DNA from: Alphaproteobacteria bacterium | GTDB lineage: Bacteria; Pseudomonadota; Alphaproteobacteria; UBA9655 | Assembly (NCBI GenBank): GCA_019752515.1 | Contig: JAIEMB010000018.1 | Span: forward strand, 1-64,000 | Direction: 5' to 3' | Length of the DNA: 64,000 bases | In this document: in pieces, positions 41,018-50,452 of the stretch | Layout of the letters: each line of letters opens with the position of its first letter | How positions within the stretch are numbered: the first letter of the stretch is position 1 | Translations under genes and position numbers: made by a program | Notes under the pieces: generated by a model | Told to the model about the DNA's origin: nothing | The model's database searches: none | The model's input: the letters and a program-made list of their open reading frames with translations, nothing else

Positions 41018-41389
41018 ATGAAAAAATTTATTTTGCTCTCTTTTATCTTTACCATATTAGCATCTTCTGCCTATGCAGGTGGGGGGATGTCAAGGATGGC
41101 TAATCCATCAACAAGGAATGAACTTAATGTTCTACGGAGGACTTTAATGCAAAAGCAAACTTTCTCAACCCAAAGAAAAACAAAGGGATATGTACCTGAA
41201 CATCAACATTTTAATCAAAGAGTACCTTTTCGAGGATTGCCCAATGACGCAAGACCTATTGATGAGAAAGGTGAATATTTTTACTCCCCATCAATGAGTA
41301 AGCCAACTCCAGAAGTTTCAGACGTAAGGCAAGAAGGAGATCATACTATTGTTGTTAATTTAATGGATGAGGGATTAAAAAAAAAGTAA
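41018..41389 (+). CDS. Signal/propeptide part of a V8/trypsin-like protease (frame 1 of 2)
   Basis: Encodes a 20-residue signal peptide (MKKFILLSF..., cleavage after AYA) and about 100 residues of hydrophilic, pro-region-like sequence ending MDEGLKKK. The stop TAA comes straight after an A9G run (41377-41386). In the -1 frame the open reading continues without a gap through VIVLDSLFDRRRYIINSS into the protease domain at 41509, so these are two halves of one gene. Alone, this product would be a small secreted protein of unknown use. Confidence 0.75.
   Translation: MKKFILLSFIFTILASSAYAGGGMSRMANPSTRNELNVLRRTLMQKQTFSTQRKTKGYVPEHQHFNQRVPFRGLPNDARPIDEKGEYFYSPSMSKPTPEVSDVRQEGDHTIVVNLMDEGLKKK
41377..41386 (+). 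promoter_or_regulatory. A9G slippery tract at the frame junction
   Basis: AAAAAAAAAG read as TTA AAA AAA AAG TAA in frame 0. It contains the heptamer A AAA AAG in the correct phase, the same one used for -1 frameshifting in dnaX of E. coli, directly before a stop codon. A -1 slip gives KKV and then the protease frame. Whether slippage happens is unknown. Confidence 0.5.
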
Positions 41390-41508
41390 ACCAATCAACA
41401 CAATTAGATAAAAGCCTTAGCACTCATTCTATTGTTAGTAATCCTTTTTCCAAAGTAATTGTTCTAGACTCCCTTTTTGATAGAAGGCGGTATATCATCA
41501 ATTCTAGC

Positions 41509-42189
41509 ATGTATCCTTGGAGCATTCATGGTATCGTTACAGCCGAATTTCCAAATGGTATTTTGACAAGGGGGACGGCAACTCTCATTGACAATGATAC
41601 TGCCATTACAGCAGCTCATTGTTTATATTTTCTAGACCGTTCAGGTCCTAGGCATAAGTTTATTCCTGCTACAAGAGTTTCATTTTCATCAGGTATTGTT
41701 AATGGTATGTCAACATGGCAAGCAAATAGCTTGCGCTATTATGTTCATCCTGAATATATAAATAATGATGAGGCTTATGATTTTGGGGTTATTAAGCTGG
41801 ATAAACCGGTAGGCTCAGAAACAGGCTGGGCTTCCTTAGTAGATGCTAATGATGCTGAACTGGAATCAAAAGTTGTTACTGTGGCAGGTTATCCAGCATA
41901 TAAAGGTATTTTAAGCACTTTATTAAAAAGACAAGTTAATAAAATGTATAGCATGAGTGGTCCTATTACAATTTCTACAAAACATAAAATTTATTACAAA
42001 ATTGATACATCAGGCGGTCAAAGTGGCGCTGGTGTATGGATTTTGAATGATAGCAACGTAATAGAGTGCTGCGGGATTCATGTAACTGGGTCAAAAATAG
42101 AAGGGAATGGAGGCATTAGGATTAATGCAGAAAACTTTGATATAATAACTGATTGGCTTCAAAAATTTAAGCTGCCACACGACCAATAA
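41509..42189 (+). CDS. Trypsin/V8-like serine protease domain (frame 2 of 2)
   Basis: Chymotrypsin-fold domain with a full triad: His in ITAAHCLY, Asp in YDFGVIKLD, Ser in DTSGGQSGAGVW. It resembles glutamyl-endopeptidase/V8-type secreted proteases. ATG 41509 has no ribosome site and no signal peptide, and the frame is open upstream back to 41371, so translation probably enters from the 41018 gene by a -1 shift, giving a pre-pro-protease of about 390 residues. Alternatively the gene is a recent pseudogene or the A9 count is wrong. Confidence 0.82.
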   Translation: MYPWSIHGIVTAEFPNGILTRGTATLIDNDTAITAAHCLYFLDRSGPRHKFIPATRVSFSSGIVNGMSTWQANSLRYYVHPEYINNDEAYDFGVIKLDKPVGSETGWASLVDANDAELESKVVTVAGYPAYKGILSTLLKRQVNKMYSMSGPITISTKHKIYYKIDTSGGQSGAGVWILNDSNVIECCGIHVTGSKIEGNGGIRINAENFDIITDWLQKFKLPHDQ

Positions 42190-42597
42190 ATCAATATTAA
42201 ATTTGCAAAGGCTACCTAAAAAGTAAAGGGGGCCTTTGCCTCAAGCTTTCGGGTTTTGGTGTAGCGAACAGTAATTAATCTCCCATAAAAAACACTGTTT
42301 TAAGTTTGAGTTAAGAGGCAAAGACGAATATCTTACTATCCGCCTTATAATGACCAAGGGAGGTCTCAATTGCTTACAATCTATTAATTTTTTTCCAGCT
42401 ATATGATAAACGGAGAAACAATTTCAAGTTATTTCAGGGGATGGTACTTCGCAACGCAGTGGTTGAGGTGCTCGAAGAGAACTTTGGATGTTGTGCTTAC
42501 AAACTCTAACTTTCAGCAAGAGCTGGGAAAAAAGAAGGAGCTCTCCCTTGACTTAAGCACTATTAAAGAAGCTGAGGTTTACTACTATTGTCTGATT
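42190..42597. other. Spacer between protease and MFS gene
   Basis: Holds an 8-bp inverted repeat GCAAAGGC/GCCTTTGC (about 42206-42240, long loop) that may be a weak terminator for the protease. An 85-codon ORF at 42403-42660 has no ribosome site or recognisable content and is not accepted. Confidence 0.35.
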
Positions 42598-43209
42598 TTA
42601 AGCCTCCATGGGAAATTCTTTTTTATGAGAATATGCCAGCACAGATTTCTTCTTCCATAACTCTATCTTTGTCATTCCTAAAAGACTTAAAAGCGCAATC
42701 GCTGAGCCAAACATTACATAAAATGCAGGAGTTTTTTGATCTTGGGTAAAAATTACAAGAAGTTCCTCAATGAGAGGCGTTGTTCCACCTAAGAGGGCCT
42801 GCCCTAACGTAATACCAAAAGCAATTCCTGTATATCTTTCCTTAGTAAGAAATAATTCCTTAAACAAAGCTGTGGCTGGTCCACAAAAGCCGGCACAAAA
42901 TGTAATTAATGTAATTTGAGAGATAAATATCCTCTCAACAGAAAGATCCTGATCGAAGTAAAAAAAAACGGGATAAGCTATAAAAAAAACAGATAGAGCA
43001 GATCCCGCCATGAGTTTTTTTACACCAAGCTTATCTGACAAAAATCCCATTAATAAAACAATCATCAACCAATAAAGAACAAGCAAAGTATCAATAAAAA
43101 TAATGTAGTGCGAAGAAATTTTAATAGTATTTTTATAAATATTATTCATATACACAGTTGTAGTATATAAATAAATATGCCCACAAGTACCTATGGCTCC
43201 AGCATACAA
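42598..43209 (-). pseudogene. MFS transporter, C-terminal half after in-frame TGA
   Basis: Contains membrane segments 7-12 of an MHS-type (ProP/KgtP-like) major facilitator transporter. It is in the same frame as the N-terminal half and separated only by the TGA at 43222-43224 plus four sense codons. No ribosome site is present for the TTG that would start this half. It is most simply the 3' part of a gene inactivated by a nonsense mutation. Confidence 0.75.
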
Positions 43210-43221
43210 GATACTTTTTTT

Positions 43222-43887
43222 TCAGTACTTAAAAATTTCCCTTAGAGGATTTATTAAGAGAGACTCATGTTGAACTGATCTAATAAAATCTGGAGTTTCA
43301 TACATTTTCTTCCTTAAAAAGTAACTCATCAAAGTGAGAAATGAACCAATTAAAAATGGAATCCTCCAGCCCCACTCAGGGAAAAAAGGAGAAGTTGTAA
43401 AGCTACCTATGGTCGTGCCCAATGCTACCCCCAAGAATCCTACTGCACATACAAAACTTCCAGAAAGGCCAGCATGTTCTTCTAAAGTGTGTTCCCCAAT
43501 AAAGATAGCAGCCCCACTAAACTCTCCTCCTGCACAAAAGCCTTGCATAAGCCTGCAACATATTAAAAGCAATGGGGCAGCCAACCCTATTTGCTCATAG
43601 GTTGGTAGAAGCCCCATTACTAATGTGGGAAGAACAACCAACATTATAGACCACATAAAAGCTTGCTTGCGACCGTACTTATCTCCAAGAATCCCAAACA
43701 CAATCCCACCAAAAGGTCTCATTAGATACCCAGCTGCAAAAGTTCCCATACTGGAAAAAAGAGAAAGCATATCGTTTTCAGGGAAAAAAATAGGAGTCAA
43801 CATGGATGCAAAAAATCCATATAACACAACGTCATATCGCTCAAGAGCATGGCCTATTAATGCCGCAATCATAGATTTTTTATCCAT
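43222..43887 (-). pseudogene. MFS transporter (MHS/ProP-like), N-terminal half
   Basis: Six membrane segments with the MFS loop 2-3 motif GDKYGRKQAF and the helix 4 region RLMQGFCAGGEFSGA typical of the metabolite:H+ symporter family. Substrate may be an osmolyte or organic acid. The frame ends at TGA 43222 after LREIFKY, where related proteins continue. TGA is used as a normal stop elsewhere here (hflK, nuoA, traU), so readthrough as Trp is unlikely. Confidence 0.8.
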
Positions 43888-44221
43888 ATTTTATCATCCA
43901 TAAAGTAGTTAGCTTATGATACATTATCTGCCTCTGAGGTTAATACCGTAAATTTTACAGTATAGGATTGTTAATGTTTGATTACCGTTAGGCTATAAAC
44001 CAATTGCGATTTGAAGGGGGACCACTTCCAAAGGAACTATTGGAACATGCTTCTTCACTTCCTTGGAAACATACTGAGGCTGTTGCGAACTGACAAGATT
44101 TGAGAAATTTGTTATAAAGAAAGGAAACGATTGGCGAGGCTCCAATGAATGAATTTGAGATGATTTGCATAGAAATGGGAGATTCATGAAGGTTTAGGAT
44201 TTTAGAAAGGTTGATTGTCTC

Positions 44222-44750
44222 TTGAAACAGGTAAAAAGTAATAATACCCATGAAGGTTACGGATTAACAAGGGTATTTCGCTGCCTCTTATTACAATTTC
44301 TAGAAGATTTAAGCGATCGAGAGTTAGAGGTATTCTTACAAGAAAATACTGCCGGTAAATGGTTTTGTGGATTTTTATTAAATGAAGATACGCCAGATCA
44401 CACAGTTTTTTCCCGGGCTCGTAAAAAATAGGGACGGATCTTCTCTTAAAGATCTTTACAAATCTTCGAGATCAACTGAAAACTCAAGGCTATATAAATG
44501 AAGTCTTTACGTTTGTGGATGCAAGCCATCATATTGCTAAAGCTTCTCTATGGGAAGAACGAGACAAAGTTCTCAAGCAAAAGTATGAAAAACTCAACAA
44601 TGAAGTTCTTCCTAAAGTAGCTCATGATAAACAAGCCCGCATTGGATGCAAGGGAAAGAACAAGTATTGGTATGGCTATAAAAAGCATATCAGTGTTGAT
44701 GTGCAGTCGGGCATGATTAATAAGGTCGCTATAACGTTTGCCAATTGACA
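44222..44750 (+). pseudogene. IS5-type transposase, frame-broken and 3'-truncated
   Basis: Two frames join into one IS5-family protein: the first (44222-44431) has DLSDRELEVFLQENTAGKWF and TPDHTVFSRARKK, the second (44430-44748) continues KIGTDLLLKIFTNLRDQL and FVDASHHIAKASLWEERDK. The junction is the A6 run in CGTAAAAAATAG; one more A restores the frame. Some IS5 relatives use frameshifting here, but the 3' half (third catalytic residue) is missing, cut by the next element. The upstream GGCTGTTGCGAAC near 44076 may be its left terminal repeat. Confidence 0.75.
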
Positions 44751-44753
44751 GAG

Positions 44754-45693
44754 CGCCCTTATTCAAGCATTTAGTCTTATAGAGTGGGAGATTATAAGAG
44801 AGCATCTGGGGAAGCTTGGGAGGTCTGGCTATGGTCCAAATGGATATGCTCCTATAGATTTACTAAAGGCCCTGATATTACAAAGTTGGCATAATTTGAG
44901 TGATGAAGGTTTAGAAGAGGCCTTGAGAGTTCGTTTGGATTTTATGGTCGTCACAAGCTTAGAGAAGGTTCCCGACCATACCACTCTTTGTCGTTTTCGG
45001 AATTTACTGATGAGCCAAAATCTGTGGGACAAGATATTGAATTTAATTAACGATCAACTTGAAGGAAAAGGGCTAAAGGTGACACATTCCCAAGGAGCTA
45101 TTGTTGATGCCACTCTTATAAGTTCCGCTGCTCGTTCTCGTAAAGAGAGGGAGGGAATAGCTATTGATCGCCAGGAAGAAAATCACTACCGCATTGAAGA
45201 GCAAGAGAAGTTTTCTAAAGATCCAGATGCAACATGGCTTAAGAAGGGAAAACGGAGCTACTTTGGCTATAAGGGATTTATGATCGTTGATCAAGAAGAT
45301 GGATACATTGATCAAGTTCATGTGACTCCTGCTCATATATCTGAAGTGAGCGAATTGAAAGAAATCATAAAGGATCGTCAAGATAAGCGCCTTTATGGAG
45401 ATAAGGGATATGCCTCTCAGAGTAACAAAGAGATGTTGAGAGCTAAAAAGACTAAAAACGGTCTCATGGAAAAAGCAAAAAGAAATAAGCCATTGAGTTC
45501 CTGGCAGAAAGTATTTAATCGGATGATTTCCAAAGTTCGTTATCGAATTGAGCAAGGTTTTGGGACTTTGAAGAGGAGATTTAAGTTTAGCCGGGCGGCT
45601 TATTTTACAACTTTTAAAGTCCAAGGCCAGATGGCTCTAAAGGCTATAGCTTTCAATCTTTTGAAAGCTTCAAATAAGGTTTCTTATGGGTGA
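44754..45693 (+). pseudogene. IS5-family (IS903/ISL2-like) transposase, nearly complete but start lost
   Basis: The open frame reads from ALIQAFSLIEWEIIREHLGK through LILQSWHNLSDEGLEEALR, VPDHTTLCRFRNLLM, IVDATLISS (Asp), YGDKGYAS (Asp) and RYRIEQGFGTLKRRF (Glu), that is, a full DDE set. No ATG is present at the expected N-terminus; the frame is instead fused behind the truncated upstream IS5 gene and its TGA at 44746-44748. A TTG at 44896 would give 265 residues lacking part of the N-terminus. It is probably inactive. Confidence 0.75.
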
Positions 45694-45906
45694 GTGGGCG
45701 CTTATAAAAGGTGTTTCAAGAAAAAGTTAGAGGGAAAATAAAAGAAAAAAAGGCAAAAAATTCACTAAACCGAGCCATACAACCAAAAACTAAGCCCTTC
45801 CCACCACTGCCCACAAAAAATTACCTATTACGCAATGGCCTCTAGTTGCTAATTCTTAAATTTTTTGCTATAGTTTTTTCTCTTTCATTAAAATAGGAAA
45901 TAGAGT

Positions 45907-46707
45907 ATGAAATTAAAGGGATCACTAAAATTATTAGCTGTCTTTATTCTAGTGACATTTCCATTAGCAGTTTTATCTATGGAATCTATAGATATTTTTT
46001 TAGATAATCAGGAAGAAGATGAATCTTCCCATCATTCTTTAAGAAAATTAGAAAATATTTCTGAAGAAATAGAACAAGAAAAGATCAAAAAACCAGGAAC
46101 ATGTGGAAGCTGCTTCTGTCGTTTCTTACATAATGAGGAAGAAGAGGTACACCCACGTATAAAAAGAAAAGGAAAATTTACCTATGGTACAAGTAATGCT
46201 GATACGAGCAGACTCATCAAAGGAGAGGTTAGTTATTTTTTAGGATTATGGAATTGGCAGCAAACAGTAACATATAACAAGAAAAAAATGAGTCGGTGGG
46301 CTGCACGTGATATGTGGGAAAAGGAAGAAAGAGATAGAAAAGTAAAAGAAAAAGAAAGAGAATTTCCAGATCATGCTAACTGGGGTTGGACTTATGAAGA
46401 AAATGATAAGGGTGAGATTGGGGGAATGGGTACCATAGAAACATATAAAAAAAAGACATATATGCAATGGATGCAAGAACCACCACATCTACAGCCAGAA
46501 GATAAAATCTTGAACAAGTTAAAGGAATACTATGAAGCAAAACGACAGCGTGAAGCGAATAAGCAGCGTGAAGCTGAAGCTGCTAGACGAAGAGCAGAAG
46601 AAAGCCGTCAACAAAAATCTAATAATTACTCTTCAAGTAAACATGCAAATTGCACGTATGGATGCTGCTATCCTGGCCCTCCTCATGAGTGTCCCAAAAG
46701 GTTTTAA
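45907..46707 (+). CDS. Secreted highly charged hypothetical protein (266 aa)
   Basis: Signal peptide about 1-24 (MKLKGSLKLLAV...). The mature protein is acidic at first (DNQEEDESSHH), then strongly basic/acidic and helical; residues about 205-240 look like a coiled coil (KRQREANKQREAEAARRR). Two cysteine motifs flank it: CGSCFC near 70 and CTYGCC near the end. It lies in IS-rich DNA with a local AGGAAATAGAG start context. Family not recognised; an exported effector or adhesin is a guess. Confidence 0.65.
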   Translation: MKLKGSLKLLAVFILVTFPLAVLSMESIDIFLDNQEEDESSHHSLRKLENISEEIEQEKIKKPGTCGSCFCRFLHNEEEEVHPRIKRKGKFTYGTSNADTSRLIKGEVSYFLGLWNWQQTVTYNKKKMSRWAARDMWEKEERDRKVKEKEREFPDHANWGWTYEENDKGEIGGMGTIETYKKKTYMQWMQEPPHLQPEDKILNKLKEYYEAKRQREANKQREAEAARRRAEESRQQKSNNYSSSKHANCTYGCCYPGPPHECPKRF

Positions 46708-46914
46708 ATCTATAAGACAAAAAAGCACCTGATTCTCAAGTAGGTTCAATTAAAAAATAGCGTATACTATTTTTATAAGTTCTTACAAATGCAAAAAAAG
46801 AGCTAAAGTCTTATAAAATAATCTATGGGGCACTTAACATAAGAACGATATTATGATAAGATAGCCTTCTAAAAATAAAGAGAAGGCAAATAAATACCTG
46901 AGTTAAGTTGCAAG

Positions 46915-47490
46915 AAATGCCAATCAACAAGATGTGTTAAAAGCGGTCATGTGAGAGGATTTTAAAGATACAAATGTAAAGTGCGGCTACCAATAATGGA
47001 TACACGGATACGAACGCCGGGGATTTATCCTGCTTTAAAATCTTCGCCATCGCGCTTTACGCCTATTGTGGCGTATCAATGGGAAAAATTACCTGATCTT
47101 TATAAAATAAGCATCGTCGCTGTCTTAAAACGGATACGTGCAGCAGATTTAGATGTAGCTCCTCTTAACTCAACTTATGTCTCTGATATTGTTATGATCG
47201 ATGAAGTTTGGCACTTTGTGAATGGGAAAAAAACAAAGTATGGATTTGGCCAGCCATTAATGGGGTAGTGCGTGGCCCTCTTGGATGGGAATTGGGCCAT
47301 CGTGGCGATGTCAGCGCCCAAAAGTGTATCTCCCATTGATACAGGAACATGTTCATTTGTGACGGAATGGGATGGTTTTTTTAGGCTTTTGCCAGAGGAG
47401 AGGCATTTTTATGGAAAGAATCTAACCTTTCCTATCGAAGGGATAGTGATAAGGTTCCTGTCAATTTGTGTTGGGAAACATGATTAAAAG
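46915..47490 (+). pseudogene. IS1-family transposase remnant
   Basis: Decayed IS1: an InsA-like zinc finger start (CKKCQSTRCVKSGHVRG), then a spacer frame with VAVLKRIRAAD, and the InsB catalytic part starting MIDEVWHFVNGKKTKYGFG. Stops at 46944-46946 and 47266-47268 and frame changes break it, and the C-terminus is lost after about 47490. It differs from the 34.4 kb remnant, which keeps only the C-terminus. Confidence 0.75.
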
Positions 47491-47625
47491 ATTGGTGCTT
47501 GTGACTTTACGAACATTGCCAATGCCTAGAAGACTCCTAAAGCTAACTGAGTCTCATTGGTAATCAGGTAAGCTAATGTAGGTGCTGTTCATTTTTGGAG
47601 GTATGCCCTTGAAGTCTTTTAGTAT

Positions 47626-47648
47626 TTTAACCCGAGCTATGGATAAGG
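47626..47648 (+). repeat. Left terminal inverted repeat of the IS982 element
   Basis: Perfect 23-bp match to the reverse complement of 48579-48601. Confidence 0.9.
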
Positions 47649-47714
47649 AATTAAGTTAACATATTGAAAGAATTGAGGTATCCTCTTTTTTGCAAAAAAC
47701 AAGGAGGACCCTCA

Positions 47715-48590
47715 ATGACTATAGATTACGATATTTTGTTCTGCTTTGTCGACGACTTTTGTAAAGGCTTTGAACCATGGTACAAAAGACAACTTATTTC
47801 AGATGGCTTAATACGACGTAATCGGCCTTGTCGCCTAAAATTATCAGAGATATTGACCATCCTCATTGCCTATCATCAATCAGGAATGGCTTGCTTTAAG
47901 TATTTTTATCTTGATTTATATGGTAACTCTAAGGGCCTATTCCATGAACTTGTTCATTATGATCGGTTTATTACGTTGATCAAAACAGCCTTCCCCACAC
48001 TTGTCTGCCTTTTAAAAAGTTTAGAAGGGGAGAAGACTGAGTATATGTTCATAGACTCAACACCAATGGCCGTATGCCACAATTTACGAGAGAGAAAGCA
48101 TAAGACTTTTAAAGCTCTTGCGGCTAAAGGCAAAACCTCTACTGGGTGGTTCTTTGGATTTAAACTTCACATGATCTTCAATACAAAAGGAGAAATTATT
48201 CGCCTCGTGATTACACCAGGCAATATCAGTGATAGAACTCCTGTTGTTGATATGATTAATGGAATTACATGCAAGTTATTGGGAGATAAAGGATATCTTT
48301 CACAAAATCTATTCAATCAACTCTTTGACAAGGGCGTTAAGTTGATTACTAAGATCAGGAAAAATATGAAAAACTGCTTAATGGAAATGCAAGATAAATT
48401 GATGCTTATGAGGAGGTCATTCATTGAGACTATTTTCTCTTCTCTCAAATGTTTGAATACACTGATCCATCATCGGCATCGGTGTCCAATGAATGCTTTT
48501 ACTCATCTCTTTGCTGGCCTCGTTAACTATCAACTTAGATCCGACAAACCATCACTTCACTCTTTGGATAATCTCATCCCTTATCCATAG
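47715..48590 (+). CDS. IS982-family transposase
   Basis: 291 residues from ATG 47715, which has an AAGGAGG site at 47701-47707. DDE landmarks: Asp in YMFIDSTPMAVCH, Asp in LLGDKGYLSQ, Glu in RRSFIETIFSSLK. The catalytic set and frame are intact and the stop lies inside the right terminal repeat, as usual for compact IS982 members. It is probably functional. Confidence 0.92.
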   Translation: MTIDYDILFCFVDDFCKGFEPWYKRQLISDGLIRRNRPCRLKLSEILTILIAYHQSGMACFKYFYLDLYGNSKGLFHELVHYDRFITLIKTAFPTLVCLLKSLEGEKTEYMFIDSTPMAVCHNLRERKHKTFKALAAKGKTSTGWFFGFKLHMIFNTKGEIIRLVITPGNISDRTPVVDMINGITCKLLGDKGYLSQNLFNQLFDKGVKLITKIRKNMKNCLMEMQDKLMLMRRSFIETIFSSLKCLNTLIHHRHRCPMNAFTHLFAGLVNYQLRSDKPSLHSLDNLIPYP

Positions 48591-49818
48591 CTCGGGTTAA
48601 ATTAAACAATACCCTTGCCGTTTCTAAATCTTCAAATTCGGGCGTATAGTTAAGAATGTGTATAATACCTCTTAAGTTTCGATTATTATAGTCACCACTT
48701 TCAATTTTATAATGGGCCATTTTAAGATATTTTTGAGCTAGCCTTATGTTTTTTATGCTTTTCCCTCCTATAACAGTCCTCATAACTTCTTGATCGGCTT
48801 CTCCCATCATATCTACAAGAGAGCCAAAACCTCGAACAATAGCTTCTCTAAAGGCACGCTCTTCTTTATATTTCTCAGGAAATTTATCTTTTGTAGTTTC
48901 ATATGCACGCTGAACGGGTTCAGAAAGGTTAGGAAAACTAGTAAGAAATGTTGCTTGCCTTTCTCCTTCCGATCGATCATCTAGTTCCCAGTAAATTCGG
49001 TTGTTTGAGTAATAATGAATTGCCGATTCAAGGCTCGTAAGTCCTTCAAAATCAAGGATAGCAGCCTTATTAATACTTTGACTCATGATGGTTTTGATTA
49101 AAGTGGCACGTGCTCTTGGGGGAAAAGCATGTTCTGTTAGGTTATTAAATAAAGCAGTTATATCAGCATGAATAGAATGAGAGAGGATTGTTCCCTTATT
49201 GCATTGCTCCATGTGCGGAATTGGGTTTTGAGCTTGAACAAAGGGAATATAAAAATAACTAATAAGCTCATTGATTCGAAAAAGGTCTAAATAGTTTAAA
49301 TAATTAGATCTAGACAACTTTTCAAAATCTAAAGCTTCGTAATCAATAAGGTTAGGAAAGAAGTAAGCGGCCTCTGGAGTACCATTATACAATTCAATAA
49401 AAATAAAGGCTTCAGGAATTTTTGTCTTATTTGTTACGTGCGGCGTGTGATAGTAAAATGAAATTTCTCTATATTCTCCTCCTATTCCCGCACTTCGGAT
49501 TCTCTGGACCAATGGGTTCCTTATATATCGATTATAAAATCTATTTTGGGGCACCAAATTATCAGGATCATTTGTAGATAAAATTCCTCCGTGTTGCTCA
49601 ATGGTATCCGCATGATCGCAACCATGACCCCAATCAAAGACAAGCGTACGCCCTGTTGGAAGTAGATGTTGATAGCTACATGGAATTATTCGTTCCCGTT
49701 CTTTGTTGTAAGTTAAACCTTTAGGGAGACATTTTGCATGGGTTTCAGAAATGTCTTCTCCTGTTCTAGAGACGAAGTTAGGGGGGATCACTCCGTCAGT
49801 GTAGAGCTTTGCATTCAT
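48574..49818 (-). pseudogene. Secreted DNA/RNA non-specific endonuclease-like protein, C-terminal part
   Basis: Contains a region resembling the NUC1/EndoG (beta-beta-alpha metal) nuclease core: FDWGHGCDHADTI in place of DRGH, then STNDPDNLVPQNRFYNRYI with the Asn that usually binds Mg. About 250 mostly helical residues follow. The last ten residues (NLTRAMDKG) are encoded by the IS982 right repeat, so the natural C-terminus was cut. The frame is open upstream of 49818 to about 49908 without ATG, and it joins the 49931-50350 frame by two small frame corrections. Confidence 0.6.
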
Positions 49819-49930
49819 TGCTGCTTCAAAATGCCTATGCTTTTGTAGCTCTTTCTTTGTAGTTCTATATACATTATTCCATTTCCAGGAGAAGGACTTG
49901 ATTGAATTGGTAAGTCATTCACTAATTTTA

Positions 49931-50350
49931 CTAGCTGCTGTGGGGGATTCCTGGCTTAGCAGAATGAAATACATCTGTAACAGTTTCAAAGTCTGCGAGA
50001 TATTTTTGTTGCTTTTTACCCAAAATACTTAAGGTACTTATATCAGGCGGAATATGACCTTCTTCTCTATCAGAAGAGCCATAGAGAAATTTATCTTCTC
50101 CATTTATATGCATAATAGCTCTAAGATTATTAGCGCATCCATAACCTGGAACAGCCTTCTGATCATAAGTTGCTTTTACTCTTATTATTGAGTTCACTGA
50201 AAGTGGCTGTGGATTTGCAGCAGCGCCAAGTTCCCAGTTTTCCATCTCCACTTTTGGTAAAAGACCTAGTATCTCTTGATTAGCAGGATGTTGCTGAAAA
50301 GAGAGAAGTTGATCTATGCTAATCCCTAGTTGCAGCGCAACATCCTCCAC
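49931..50350 (-). pseudogene. Middle part of the decayed secreted nuclease gene
   Basis: In the same frame as the signal-peptide piece (50453-50791), separated only by the TGA at 50453-50455. The continuous reading through the gap is coding-like (ALIEKKEVWRLFSPIEQSQ). There is no separate start with a ribosome site. It ends at 49931 after a C5 run (GIPHSS), where a one-base shift would continue as QQLVKLVNDLPIQSS. It has no known domain. Confidence 0.55.
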
Positions 50351-50452
50351 AGAAGTTATGCGAATAAGCTGACCTAGAATAATTTGACTTTGCTCAATTG
50401 GTGAAAAAAGTCTCCAGACTTCCTTTTTCTCTATTAAAGCTAAATTGAATCT

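Larger units (their letters stand above)
47626..48601 (+). mobile_element. Complete IS982-family insertion sequence
   Basis: 976 bases bounded by perfect 23-bp inverted repeats (47626-47648 and 48579-48601, tips TTTAACCCGAGC). It encloses one intact transposase gene. No clear target duplication is visible beside the tips. The right end forms the 3' end of the decayed nuclease gene on the minus strand. Confidence 0.9.

Noticed and set aside
43982-44075. A plus-strand stretch (QLRFEGGPLPKELLEHASSLPW) resembling the C-terminus of a Tn3-family transposase
   Set aside because: Only about 30 residues, no expected ending and no Tn3 terminal repeat seen; too weak to annotate.
46855-46895. Short hairpin GCCTTCT/AGAAGGC near 46863 as a terminator
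   Set aside because: Seven-base stem without a T tract; it may be part of the IS1 remnant end.
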